DNA from: Pisolithus tinctorius
Lineage: Eukaryota > Basidiomycota > Agaricomycetes > Boletales > Pisolithaceae
Reading direction: 5' to 3'
Length of the DNA stretch: 64,000 nt
Assembly (NCBI GenBank): GCA_024663395.1
Contig: JANFAH010000017.1
Coordinates: forward strand, 434,001 to 498,000
In this document: piece by piece, positions 43,269 to 54,550 of the stretch
How positions within the stretch are numbered: the stretch's first letter is position 1
Layout of the letters: the number at the start of each line of letters is the position of its first letter
The notes under the pieces: model-generated
What the model was told of the DNA's origin: nothing
Databases searched by the model: none
Seen by the model: the letters and a program-made list of their open reading frames with translations, nothing else
Position numbers and translations under genes: made by a program

Positions 43269-44320
43269 ATGCCCCCCCACACAGTTTCAGCAGACTTGAA
43301 GGCTTGTATTCCTGTGCTGAATGCCTGTGGTTATCCTGTCCATCATATCTGTCACATTCTGGGGGTCAAGAAATCTCTGGTTTACAAAACAATCAAACTT
43401 CATTCCTTGCTTGGCACAGTCACCAATCCCTATGCATGACAGGCTGTTCAACATCGCATAGTCAGCACATAAGATGTCAGATTTATCCTCGACATGCTCT
43501 GCCAGAATCCCACCCTCTATCTTGATGAGATTCAATTGGAACTTCAACTATCTTGTAACTTGCACCTTTCCATCCCTATGCTTTGTCGCACACTCCAGCA
43601 ACTCAACATCAGTCACAAAATTGTATCAGCACCTGCTATTGAGCAGAACAAAAACAAGTGGGCAATTTTCATGAATCAGATTGCTGAGATTGTGCCAGAC
43701 CCAAACATGCTCATGTTTGGTGACAAAGCAGCACGGGATCTGCAGACATTGTCTCAGAGACAAGGTCATACATTGAAAGGTGTCTGTTGCGTGAAAGCCA
43801 AGGTTTTTGTGTGGGGAATCCAGTATTCAATTATTCCAATCATTACACTGGATGGAATCATCACCTATGACATTGTTTGGGGTCCAGTGACAAGTGCACA
43901 CTTTCTAAAATTCCTTTGGGAATATGTGGTAGGTTGACTTATGGATTCAAATGATGATGCTGATTAGCTGTTGAAGATACCTCTCACAACCCCTTACCCT
44001 GGTCCCAGGAGTGTCCTTGTGCTTGATAACTGTCGCATCCACCACACAGAAGATATTCAGAAGCTTGTTGAGGATGAAGCCTGTAGGCTTGCCTTTTATT
44101 TTTGGCCTTCCCATCACTTACATTGTGTGTAGAATGCCAGCTCATCTTTCTTCCTCCTTACTCTCCAGATTATAATCCTATTGAGATGGCATTCTCGGCT
44201 GTCAAGGCTTTTCTTCAGCATCATCAGGATCCCTCTGTATTGTCCATCATTGATGCATGTCAAAGCATCACTGCCAACAAGGCCAAGGGTTATTTCCGAG
44301 CTGCTGGATACATAGCATAG
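43269..44320 (+). pseudogene. Tc1/mariner-type DDE transposase
   Basis: The start at 43269 gives MPPHTVSADLKACIPVL and a helix-turn-helix (HHICHILGVKKSLVYKTI). A TGA at about 43437 replaces a likely Arg after NPYA, and a TAA follows. The catalytic part reads TLYLDEIQLEL, MLMFGDKAARDLQTL (first Asp), SVLVLDNCRIHH (second Asp) and FLPPYSPDYNPIEMAFSAVK (Glu). A short intron is likely at about 43929-43969 and another near 44089-44138. All three acidic residues are present, but the stops make the copy inactive. Confidence 0.82.
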
Positions 44321-44381
44321 GTAACAGTAACAAGTATCTGGTTGTGTACTGCATGTGGTAAGTAGTTTGGTAAGTGTGCAT

Positions 44382-45985
44382 CTAGACAGATGAACCTTCG
44401 TCGTCTTCTCCCTCTTCTTCAACTTCCCATCCTTGAGGGATTGGAAGCCAATTTCCTTCTGCGTTGTCACATTTATAGTACCAATCAAAATCCTTGAAAT
44501 CTTCTTCTGCACAGGCTGGATCTTTTGGTTTCATGGGCCCAGCAGTGAGGCAACATCCACCTCCATCATGGTAATGCTTCTCATACTGAAACCTTCGCTT
44601 GGAAGCAGAAGCTTCAGCTGGCTCAGACTGTGTAGCGCTATGCTTGCACCTAGGCTCAGGGCCATTCCACCATGTAATTGAGCCTCATTTGAGGCAAATA
44701 ATATCTCCAGGTGTGACACCAGCATCATGAAGGATAGCATCATCCATTTCCAAGAGGATGTCTGGACCAGCCCCAAGTTGCCATAGTGCTGGTTCAAGAA
44801 GTCGGGCATGCTGAACCCCTAGGTTAGCCTCAGCATGCTCAAGAAAGTGAGTTAGTTTGGATGGCGATGGAATGATATTTGGGTCAAGATTGGTTTCTGC
44901 AGAATCAACTACCTGCAAGGCTGGGGCTGGAGTTGAGTGACGAAGATGTTCCCTAGCCATGTCCAAGAGAAGGACAGAAGTCAATGCAGCAATGTCAGCA
45001 TTAGGAGAGGGGGTAACTGGAGTGATTGAGGTCTGAAAACAACGTCCAGGATGAAGGGCAGGGACCTTGTTGGCTGGGTCAAATGACTGAATATTGGGTG
45101 GATACAAAACAGTGGCTTTTCACTCATACTTTTGAATATGGTGAATCTTTGGGCAGTTAGCCAGTGACAGAAAGTTCACTCACAATGGCAATAGCCCAAT
45201 CCCTGATCATAAGAGGGGTGCAAGGGATGCTTACACCTGTGGGATGGAGGTATGTCACAGAGTTGTCATTGGTGTTACCCCACTCCTTTGTAATCTGACA
45301 ACAGAACAGTGCAATGTTCTCATCAAAATCATTGCTGGATTCCTTCAAAGTATCAGAGTCCTATATCATACATTTGGCCTCAGTAGTTGCTATGAATTAT
45401 GCATGTAGCATTCCTCACCTCATCCCCAGTGTTGGAGCCATCTGAATCATCATCTATGTCCTTACTTTTTTCCTGCACTTGGGGTGAGCACTATACAAAG
45501 TCCAAGCAGTGATTACCTTGTGACGTGCAAGCTGTTTTTGAACATGTTTCATGTCTATGAAAACTCAAACCTTGTCAGGTGTAGTCTCAATTATCTTCTT
45601 TGCCATCTCAGCAAATTCTTCTGCATTGTCAACATCCATAGCATCTGTGCAGCTGTACAACACTGATGTGGGTAAAAAGAAGCATGGAACACAAAAATAA
45701 GTAGTATGCTTTGGCAGGAGGCATCAGATACTTGAAAGAGTATCTCTTCTTCTCGCTGATCTTGTAGCCAGTTCTCCCATGTTTGGCAAGCATCTCGACA
45801 AGTAATTCTAGGTAGTTGGAGGGTTCATGTGTGATCATAAACATGATCTCCTTGATCTTGACTGCTTTCGTCACCTTCACCTTTCCTTTCTTTCCTTTTC
45901 CAGATGTAGTTGCTACAGAGGTCTCATAGGTATCAAGATTGACAATAAATGTTGTCTGGAAAGTGTTGGGCTGAACATCTGCCAT
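44382..45985 (-). pseudogene. SAM-like-domain protein gene carried by the Tc1/mariner-like element
   Basis: Starts at 45985 (MADVQPNTFQTTFIVNLDTY). Exons are separated by introns of about 55-60 nt with GTGAG donors. Segments in order: basic GKGKKGKVKVTKA; YLELLVEMLAKHG with ISEKKRYSFKYLMPP; an acidic stretch; CQITKEWGNTNDNSV and PLMIRDWAIAI; then FDPANKVPALHP. A SAM-like domain reads FLEHAEANLGVQHARLLEPA, GAGPDILLEMDDAILHDAG and VTPGDIICLK. The C-terminus has YEKHYHDGGG, DFDWYYKC and an acidic end. I recognise this as a recurrent hypothetical protein of Agaricomycetes. One TGA interrupts it (YE-stop-KATVLY) at a likely Arg. Its function is unknown; SAM domains usually bind protein or RNA. Confidence 0.65.
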
Positions 45986-46452
45986 GACAAGCAGCAGGAA
46001 CTGGGCAAGGAGTGGACAGATAGGCTTATCTACATCACGGTGTTCTTATTTGCTCACTTCATACAATGACCTCCACTCTACTCCCACTAGGCTGGTTTTG
46101 GGGTCATCCTTGGCTCCTTCCAACAGGTGGATTTATTCAAAGTACTTTTCCGCATACTAATGAAAACAGCTGTAATACCTCTCACATAGCCCTACACTTG
46201 CTAATCAATAGCCCTATAGCAGATGAATGGGACATCATATCCCTACAGGAACCACCAATCAACCAAATAGGCAACACGCATGCTAACACCCACTGGAGAG
46301 TGGCATACCTGATGACCAAGGCAACACTAAACTCCAAACCTAGAGCAGTAACTTTAGTGAACTCCCAAATAAGCACTAATGTATGGGAACAGGTACCTTT
46401 CCCATCCCTGGACATTGTTGTAATCTGCATGAGAACTACAAGGGGCACTTAT

Positions 46453-46904
46453 TGTTACGTTTCACCCCTGACTTTTCCCTTTCTGTTGTATGTTTACCTC
46501 GTTTGAGATCCGTTGGACTTAATTTCCTTTTAGAGCCGTCTTCTCTCTGATCCGACGGCTCTCTATTTCCACCACTAGCGTTGTTGGCTCGTTACATGTT
46601 TAAGACATGTGTCGTCACTGTTCAACCAATGGCGTGGTTACCTCGTTACATGCGGACGCCTCATGGTCCATTTCTGTGTAGTATTTAGTCTATCGGCTCA
46701 AGTCCTGGAAACCCAGACTTGAGCTGCTCAATCATACGCAGCATTCTCAGAACTTCGCCCTCAGTGTCCCTAACAAGGACCACTCTTACCGGCGTTGCCT
46801 CTAAATCCTCTGTCGTTTACAGAGGTTACTGCAGCCGTTGCTCAGTAGAAACCTTAGACTGCGACTGAGCTCTCCCTACGTCTTGACTTCGGTCGAGCGT
46901 AACA
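46453..46904. mobile_element. 452-bp solo LTR in the LINE endonuclease
   Basis: Ends TGTTACG and CGTAACA, flanked by CTTAT (46448-46452 and 46905-46909). Rejoining gives RGTYALFNIYNDC in the endonuclease frame. It differs from the chromovirus LTR beyond the first seven bases, so it belongs to another LTR family. It keeps many CpGs and is probably a recent arrival. Confidence 0.88.
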
Positions 46905-49900
46905 CTTATGCACTCTTCAACATATACAATGACTGCAAACACAATTGTACTGTGGACACGCTGAATGTGTTCCTCACCTCTGAAATCAGAAACACACACC
47001 TGAATGAAAACAATCAAATGCTATGGCTAGGAGACTTCAACAGACACTACCCGCTATGGGATGAAGACCATAACCATCATCTGTTCATGGCCACGGCCCT
47101 CACATCAGCTCAGAAGCTGCTTGAGCTAACTGCAGACTATGGAATGATACAAGCCCTACCAAAGGGGATACCTATGCTCCAGTCATTGTCCTCAGGCAAC
47201 TGGATGCACCCAGACAACATCTTCTGCACCGAGTCAGTGATGGAAGGACTCACCAACTGTGACATGAGACCAGAGGAATGAGGTCCCAGCACCGACCACC
47301 TACTGATACTGATGTGCATCGAAACCATGCTAACACTGTCCTCGTCCCCTCCTGCCTACAATTACCGTGAAGTAGACTGGAAGAACTTCAACAAGACTCT
47401 CAAAACTGAACTCTCCAAAATTGGCCCCCCAGCGGTGATAACCAGCAAACAAGAGTTCCAAAGGAATGCAAGAGGAATCAAGTCAGCTCTATGGACAGCG
47501 CTAGAGAAGGAGGTGCCAAGATCTCGCCCCCACCCACACATGAAACATTGGTGGACGAAGGAGTTGACAAACTTATGAAAGAATCTCAAAACGCTAAGTA
47601 AAGCCTCATACACATTCCATGCAATCCACGATCACGACAGCCACAGGCTACACAGGGAGAAGGCAAAAGAATATGACAAAGCCATACAGGAGGCGAAGAA
47701 ATCCCACTGGAGGGACTGGCTCAAAGAGGCTGGTGGCAAGGACCTCTGGAAGGCTAATGGGTACATCTCCAAACCATATGGCGACAGTAGCAAGGCCAGG
47801 ATACCCACTCTCAAAAAAAACCAATGAGGACAGTACAACAACCATGACCAGCTCCAATGAAGACAAGAGCCAATTGTTCGCAAAGACACTCTTCCCTCCA
47901 CCACTGCCCCACTCATCAGTACCACAAGACTATGAATATCCAGACCAGGTGGATCAGTGGACCCCCATCATGAAAGACCAGCTAGCACACACAATCAAGA
48001 ACCTGAGCCCTTACAAGGTGCCAGAGCTGGATGGTATAGCCAACATTGTGTTCCAAAAATCATCAATGCTCTCAGAGTACTTACTACATTTGTTCAATGC
48101 AGTATTCACCTTTCGAATCTATTACAAACCCTGGAGGGAGTCCACGACAGTCATCCTCTGGAAGCCGGGTAAACCAGACTACACGACGCTGAAGGCCTAC
48201 AGACCGATAGCATTACTCAACACTGTGGCAAAACTACTATCAGCCATAGTAGCGGCATGCACCTTGTTCATACTAGAAGAACACCAGCTCCTCCTGGCCA
48301 CACACTTCAGCGGCCGACCAGGCAGGTCAACTGAGGACTCACTACTGCTTCTTGAAACCACAATACAACATGCATGGCACCAAAAACAAGTGGCATTGGC
48401 ACTGTTCCTAGACATCAAAGGAGCGTTTCCAAACATGGTTACAGACTGACTACTACACAACATGCAAAAAAGACATCTTCCTAATGAGATAGTGCACTTC
48501 ACAGAACAACTACTAACAAACAGGAAAACAAAACTCCACTTTGACGACTACGAATCCAAGTGGTTTGACATCAAGAACGGCATTGGTCAAGGTGACCCCT
48601 TGTCAATGGTACTATATGTTATATACAGTTCAGACTTAGTAGATGCAGCCAAGGGTAAAAAGGAACTAATGCTCGCATTTGTAGACAACACAGTGTTCAT
48701 TGCCATTGGAAAAACGTTCGATGAAACCCACGATATGCTGCTGAACATGATGGAAAGGGAGGACAGAGGATACAATTGGTCCCATAAACACAACTCAAGA
48801 TTCGAAATGAGCAAATTCATGTTAATGGACTTCACACTCAACAGGACAAAACCAAAACCACTGCTAACGCTAAGAGGCATCCAAATCACCACAGTACCAA
48901 CTCACAAATTCCTAGGTATCATACTTGATCAAGAACTACGATGGAAAACGCAAGCAGCACAGGCCCTAGCAAAGGGTACTAAGCAAGCACTACTCCTGAG
49001 AAGACTATCTGTGATGACATGGGGCATACCTGCGAAACTAATGCATCAATTGTACCAGGCAGTAGTCGTCCCCAAGGTAATGTATGCAGCCTCAGTATGG
49101 CTCCATCCCACCTACTCCAGAAACCACATGACCAGAATCAGAGGCTCAAAAGGTATAGCAAGACACCTACTAACAATACAAAGACTAGCAGCCATAGTGG
49201 CTACAGGGGCCATGAAAACAACCCCCACCAATGCCCTGTTAGCACATGCCCACATCCCACCAGCACCAATACTCATACAGAAAACACTTTACAATGCTTC
49301 ACTCCAGCTCTCCTCACTCCCAGGAACCCACCCACTCCATGCAATCATCACCAAAATCAGTAAAACAAATGTTAAAAGGCACAGATCGTCCATTCATTGA
49401 CTCCTACATGACCTAAACATTGACCTGCAACTAACAGAAACAATCCACCCATGCCCAACCTCACCCTACACCCCTACCTCGCACACCACTGCCATAGCCC
49501 CAAACAAGAAAGAAGCAATCAAGGAGCTAGTGAAACTCAAAGACTGCACACTGGTTTTTACAGACAGATCAAGCACAAAAGACAGGGTAGGAGTGGCAGC
49601 AGTTCTCTATGTGGACTATCAACACATTGCTATGCTGAGATATCACCTTGGGAACGCATCGCAACATATGGTCTTCGAAGCTGAGGCAGCAGCTCTATTG
49701 CTGGCAGCTCACCTTCTTGACACCAGGACAGAGGTTGCGTACCCAGCAACCATATTAGTTGACAACCAAGCAGTTATAAGATCGAGTGAGTGGCCATTGT
49801 CAAGACCAGGCCATTATCTACTGACACATTCCAGGTCCATGATCATCAAAGCCCTAAGCGAAGAATGACTATCAAGGAAAAACATTACAATACAATGGAT

Positions 49901-50495
49901 AGCAGGACACATGGAGGTCAAAGGTAACGAACTGGCAGACAGAGAGGCAAGGATAGTGGCAACAAGAGCAGAATCAGCCAGCCCACCAGAAGATCTACCC
50001 CCACTGTTAAGAAAACAGTTACCCCTCAGCATATCTGCCCTCAAACAGACTCACAACACGAAACTCAAGACCCTATGGGCCAAAACCTGGAAGAACTCCC
50101 CCCAGTACAACAGAATATCCACCATAGATCCCCAGCTACCAAATGCCTCATTCACAAAACTCACTGCCTCCCTCCCCAAGAAACAAACCAGCCTATACAT
50201 CCAACTATGCATGGGACATATCCCCTTGAACAAACATCTCCACTGCATAGGACACAGCGACACTCCTATGTGTCTGCAGTGTGGCAAAACTGACCAAGAA
50301 GACATACATCACTATCTGTTCCAGTGCACTAGATATGTCAGAGAATGACATGTGCTGCAAAGGATGCTAGGGAGGGACACCACTTCTATGGCGTACCTTC
50401 GCACTAACCCAAAAGCCCAACCACACCTCCTCAAATACATATCAGCCACTAAACAACTGCAAAACACATTCAGTGAGACCCACAAACAAACTTAA

Positions 50496-51118
50496 CAAAG
50501 TATAACACTACGCACAGATAAGAAAACAACTAAAAATGGTAGACAAAAGCAGTAGGCACCATCAGGACCACAGGCATCCATCTACCAAACTAGCAGAGTT
50601 ACCTACACATCCCCCACCACCAAGATTGAAACTGACAATCACATCCATACCCCCCCACTTGCCCAACTCGCTCACACCAAGATCAGATCATACAATGCTC
50701 ATAAACTATGCACCCTCCAATGTACTTGCACAACCAGTTCCCATGTCCCATAGCAGCCACACCCCCACATGCTATTTAAACAACCAAGACAGATCCACAC
50801 ACCAGACAAAGAAGAACTCATTGTGCTCCAGAAACTGGCTGGTCTACCAACTGCTGGGCAAATGTAGATAGAATCATAACAGTCAGCAGAAATACTTAAC
50901 CACCTTCATCACTAAGGCAGAGTGTCTAAAACAGCCAGCAGGAACAGCGGACTGATGGAGGGCCAATGGCCCTGCCATCAGGGCATTCACTCGCTGATAA
51001 GGAATGGTAGGCCACAGGAGCCAGATTAGTTCGCTAAACTACACTAGTATAGTGCAACATAGGGTAATAATACCCTCACACACTTAAATTCAGAGATTAA
51101 AAATAAAAAAAATAAAAA
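50496..51118 (+). other. LINE 3' untranslated region and A-rich tail
   Basis: No coding segment follows the ORF2 stop. The stretch is A/C-rich and ends in repeated AAAAATAAA blocks at 51096-51118, directly before the target duplication. This is the usual LINE 3' end. Confidence 0.7.
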
Positions 51119-51131
51119 AAGTATCGGGAAA

Positions 51132-51817
51132 GGGATTATGTACCCCTACATTTTGAGCACCCCAGTACCAGACTTCGTTCATCAAGTCGAGGGTATTAGC
51201 CCAGACGTCTGGGTGGGGACGTGCGTAGGGAGGCTGTTGTACGGAGGGGCATCGTAATATGTTAGCAGCCTTAGGGGGCATTGGCCAAAGCTGAACCCAT
51301 CATGGACACCTCAACGTCGGCAGCATCGTCAACTTGGCAGTGTATCTGGAGCATACTGGAAGTGCGATAAGAGTCATGACAGGGAACTCAGCGGAATCAC
51401 GATTTACGTCTCGAGTTCCATGTATTCCTAAGGCGGGCACAATAGCTGAGGTTCATGTCAAATAGCTCGGAAAATATTGATCATGCTAGCAATCTCTTAG
51501 AATTCCCTTCAAGGTGGAGAAGATGGTAGGATGACGAACCTCGGTTAAGATCATGGAATGACTGTATCTGAATACAGGGTATGTCAAGAATTGGTACCCA
51601 TGTGAAATGCCGCTCACGTCAACGGTAGGATGGTCCGCTGCTGGTGTGGTGCATCATCGCCATCAGGGAGGTACCTGCGTCTTCCACCGTACAGCAAGTG
51701 GCTGAGATTGTACGCCTGCTGGGAGCGAGCCACATCCCGAGAGAATGATGGTGACGAACGATCCAACACGACATGTATGTTGGGAATTGGTGTCGCGTAG
51801 GATGAATGCTGTTGCAT
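51132..51817 (-). pseudogene. Zinc-finger-like family member H, 5' piece
   Basis: Exon 1 (51817-51618) is 200 nt, the same as in the intact gene at 52274-54072, and begins MQQHSSYATPIPN. It ends before a GTGAGC donor. Later exons can be followed by alignment (HDQYFPSYLT, stop, TSAIVPALGIHGTRD; then PPYARPHPDVWANTLDLMN). A TGA sits where the 59.9-kb copy has CGA. It continues across the LINE at 40984-40764. It lies tandem to, and on the same strand as, the gene at 52274-54072. Confidence 0.7.
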
Positions 51818-52273
51818 ATCCATAGAACGGATTGCGAGGATGGAGAGAGCTCTGGGGGAAAAGGAGCACGCAGGTGAAGTTGGAAGGGAATGAGGGAGGC
51901 GAAGGCTTCAGCTGTACGAGGGCTATGGTGTGACCCGGACTATTTTACTGAGTGGGGCAATGCAGGCCTGCTGCCCCTGAAGTACTCCGCGCGAAGTAAT
52001 GGATGCGCCCTGGAAAAGATCGAACCTTTAAAACTCTAACCCAGCCACGAGGCTGTATGGTTGGACGATCATGTAAATGCGCCCGTTTATTCGCAAATGT
52101 ACCACCAGTATCCGCGGGAGTAAGTGTTTGCTGGAATCTCCTGAAGATAAGCGAATGTCTGCACCTCAATAGGTCCCTATGCAATGGCAGAAGCTTCCGT
52201 GCGACGCGAACTTTAAAATAGGAACAGTTTCATGGGCGAGATGTTTTGGTGGCTTGCGGCGCATGCCGACCAG

Positions 52274-54072
52274 TCACCTCAACCGAACGAATAGTCCCGA
52301 AACAATGGGACGGTATATCTTTGGAACACCCTGTACTTGATTGTTGTACGTAATAGGCATGTCACATATCTTTCCGTCGTTGTCCCGCCAGCCGCAGCGT
52401 TTGGGTGCTGTCGGAAGGCTCGTCGAGGGCCCAGTCGAACGGTCAGTTCTTGGTGACTCCTTAGGTATAGAAAGGTTCCCGATGCTGTGTGTTGGTTGCA
52501 GCTTATGAGGCAGTGACCGAGAGACATCCAAAAGCGACCATGATGGCGCCACCGAATAGGCGGCGTTGTCGGAATTGTGATCAATTCCATCCATCCTTTC
52601 ACGATTATCCCCTCCGCCAGGCCGGAGCATGGGACGATCAAGTGAGATGGGTATTGTCCCCGCGTTCACCATGGTGCCATCAGCGACGTTTGATGCGATT
52701 GGGGGACATGTGGATGTTGGAATGCCCCCAGCAAGCACGTGTCCACACGGTTCCAGAGAAGGTGGCGGAACCATGTTTGACGGCGGACATACGCTCGAGT
52801 CGAAAAGGGTTCGCGTGTTCCAGCAGCCACGAGGTCCTCCGACAATTCCGAGGTTAATAGAGTTCGCATGACCATATTCCGCAGTCCACCTAGGCGTGCT
52901 AATGAACTGGACGGCATCAGCGGTAGCGAGGGAATGGGTGTCGTGTGGCGGCGGTTTAAAGGGCGGAATCTTAACTCAATTTAATTAGTAGCCCAATACC
53001 ATAGCTGCCGAAGCCAAGCATACCATCAAAGACCCCTCGTTCTCATCACCGGGAGGGGTCGAGTATGAAGTAACGGGATTGCCATGTTCTGCATATTGAA
53101 CATTCCAAGCCGGATTCATCTGATTGAGGGTGCGAGCTTGGTTGTGTGGGAGTGGACGCGCATCAGGAGCCTGTTGTACGGGAGGAAACCCTGCGTAAGT
53201 ACTTTTCGGGTGCCGTTGGCCAAAATTGAACGCACCATGGTCGCCCCAGCGTATTTAGTATCGTCAGAGACATATAATGTGCCCGGAGTATACTGGGATT
53301 ACGATAAGCATCACGGCTGGATACCTGCCAAAGTCGAGCATACCATCAAAGACCCCTCGTTTTCATCAACGGGATGATGGGTCGAGTATGAAGCTGCGGG
53401 ATTGCCAAGTCCTACGCTTTGGGCATTCCAAACCGGATCCATCTGGTTGAGGGTATGAGCCTGGTTGGGTGGGACGGAACGCGCACAAGGAGGCTGTTGT
53501 ACGGAGGGGAACCCTGCGTAAGCACTCTTCGGGTGCCGTTGGTCAAAGTTGCACGCACCATGGTTGCCTCAGCGTATTTAGCATCGTCAGCGACATATAA
53601 TGCGAGCAGAGCATGCTGAAATTTGCGATAAGCATCATAGCTGAGAACCGAAATAACGATTTACATCACGAGTCCCATATATTCCAAAGCCGGGCGCGAG
53701 GGCTGAAGTCCGTGTCAAACGGCTCGGAAAATGCTGGTGATACTACAATATCTTAGAATTCCCTTTAAGGTCAAGAAGGTCGGTCTGCAAACCTCGGATA
53801 AGATAGTAGGACGACTAAATCTGATTACAGGAAATGTCAAAAACTCGGTGTCTAGCGTGAAATGACACTTACGTCGACGGGGGGATGGTTCGGTCCTGGC
53901 ACACTGCATCTTCACCGTCTGAGCGATCCTTGGGTACTGCACCAGGCAGCATGTGGCTAGGATCGCAGCCGTGCTGCAAGGAAGTCACGTCGCGGGGGAG
54001 TGGCGGCGGCGAACGGTCACACGCAAGATGCGTGTTGCGCAATTGTGCGGGGTAGGATGGACAACTACGCAT
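52274..54072 (-). CDS. Eight-exon gene of an unnamed multicopy family, zinc-finger-like C-terminus, about 470 aa
   Basis: Exons: 54072-53873, 53820-53793, 53742-53665, 53615-53559, 53493-53344, 53292-53236, 53170-53024 and 52969-52274. The joined frame is open; introns are 49-65 nt, and most junctions are phase 0, several cut right after an ATG codon. The last intron has an ideal branch motif (CTACTAATT). Exon 1 carries DRSPPPLPRDV and DRTIPPS, conserved in the other copies. Exon pairs 4-5 and 6-7 are a tandem duplication of 323 bp. Exon 8 has LRPGGGDNRERMDG and ends with KRCGWRDNDGKICDMPITY. That last segment resembles the first half of the C2H2-like fingers common in basidiomycete proteins; a further intron could add more finger downstream. 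No stops of the TGA-for-Arg type interrupt it. The role is unknown; nucleic-acid binding is a guess. Confidence 0.6.
52970..53615 (-). repeat. Tandem duplication of a two-exon unit (2 x 323 bp) inside the 52-54 kb gene
   Basis: Unit one is 53615-53293 and unit two 53292-52970, each 323 bp and each holding a 57-nt exon, a 65-nt intron, an exon of 150 or 147 nt and an intron of 51 or 54 nt. Both units are in frame and spliceable, so the protein gains a repeated block of about 68 residues (LYV.DD.KYA.ATM, then ARP..NQ..TLNQM..WN). The copies at 51 and 60 kb have a single unit, so the duplication is specific to this gene. Confidence 0.8.
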
Positions 54073-54550
54073 ACTTGGTAGAACGGCTGGCGAGGGTTGG
54101 AATCGGACGGAAAGCACGAGCACCGGATAAAAGGAGAGTGGGGGTGTCTAAGAAGGAATGAGATAGGTGAAGCCTTCAGCCTCAACAGGGTACGGTGTAC
54201 GCCGTATTTAATGCACTCGAAATGTGGCGATGAGGGCACATTTCCAAAACACCAGCATTCTGGAAACAACGTTCTGAAAGCTAATCTTCCAGGATGGGTA
54301 AGGTTGGGCCCCAAGCACATCGAGCCAGCAATCTACATAGTACCAGGCTACCGTTGACCCGTCAACCCCTCACGTGACTTTGGCAAAGTTCACTGACTGA
54401 CAGAATTGGCATCTGTACAAAAGTAGGAGTCCGTACGGTATGTTCGCATAGTCTCGCTACACAGTTGCTTGCCAGCTTTGGTATTTTACTTTGTTTGTGA
54501 TCCTGGCAAGCCACCATGCTGCGGAGTTTGTATTTTGAACCGCTCCGACG

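Larger units (their letters stand above)
43136..46172. mobile_element. Tc1/mariner-like DNA transposon with two convergent genes
   Basis: Ends are inverted repeats of 33 bp exact (beginning CAGCTGTTTTCATTAG) and about 50 bp with mismatches. Each end is flanked by TA (43134-43135 and 46173-46174), the Tc1/mariner duplication. Excision with one TA restores the LINE frame as WQQNLNTSHIAL. Inside are a DDE transposase (43269-44320, plus) and a multi-exon SAM-like-domain gene (44382-45985, minus) with facing 3' ends. Most Tc1/mariner elements have one gene, so the second is either a passenger or a normal part of this fungal lineage. Confidence 0.85.
43074..50495 (+). pseudogene. LINE ORF2: AP-like endonuclease, reverse transcriptase, RNase H (disrupted)
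   Basis: After removing the two inserts the endonuclease reads IWQQNLNTSHIALHLL, DIISLQEPPIN, ARGTY-type core, WLGDFNRHYPLWD and STDHLLIL. RT spans about 48000-48880 (YRPIALLNTVAKLLS, GRPGRSTEDSLL, LFLDIKGAFPNM, NGIGQGDPLSMVLY), with the catalytic box AFVDN in place of F-A-D-D. RNase H is at 49540-49960 (LVFTDRSS, FEAEAAALLLAA, ATILVDNQAV, NELADREAR). A C-terminal Cys/His segment (MCLQCGKTDQEDIHHYLFQC) follows. Stops at 43090, 47279, 47576, 48447, 49398, 49866 and 50346 are all TGA at likely Arg positions. A frame slip sits in the A8 run at 47813-47820. Confidence 0.9.
40998..51118 (+). mobile_element. Tad-like LINE retrotransposon with 13-bp target duplications, carrying two nested insertions
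   Basis: Flanks are AAGTATCAGGAAA (40985-40997) and AAGTATCGGGAAA (51119-51131), a 13-bp target duplication differing by one CpG to CpA change. The 3' end is an A-rich tail (51096-51118). ORF1 (41206-43068) is gag-like; ORF2 (43074-50495) has endonuclease, RT and RNase H. A Tc1/mariner-like element (43136-46172) and a solo LTR (46453-46904) interrupt ORF2. Without them the LINE is about 6.6 kb, close to full length. ORF2 has many stops. Confidence 0.9.

Noticed and set aside
20038..46904. Chromovirus LTR and the 46.4-kb solo LTR as one family
   Set aside because: They share only the first seven bases (TGTTACG); the rest differs in length and sequence.
52989..53100. C-terminal membrane anchor ending LASAAMVLGY in the 52-54 kb family
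   Set aside because: The hydrophobic stretch lies inside a 54-55-nt intron with a good donor, branch motif and AG. The frame continues across it in a conserved exon, so the intron reading fits better.
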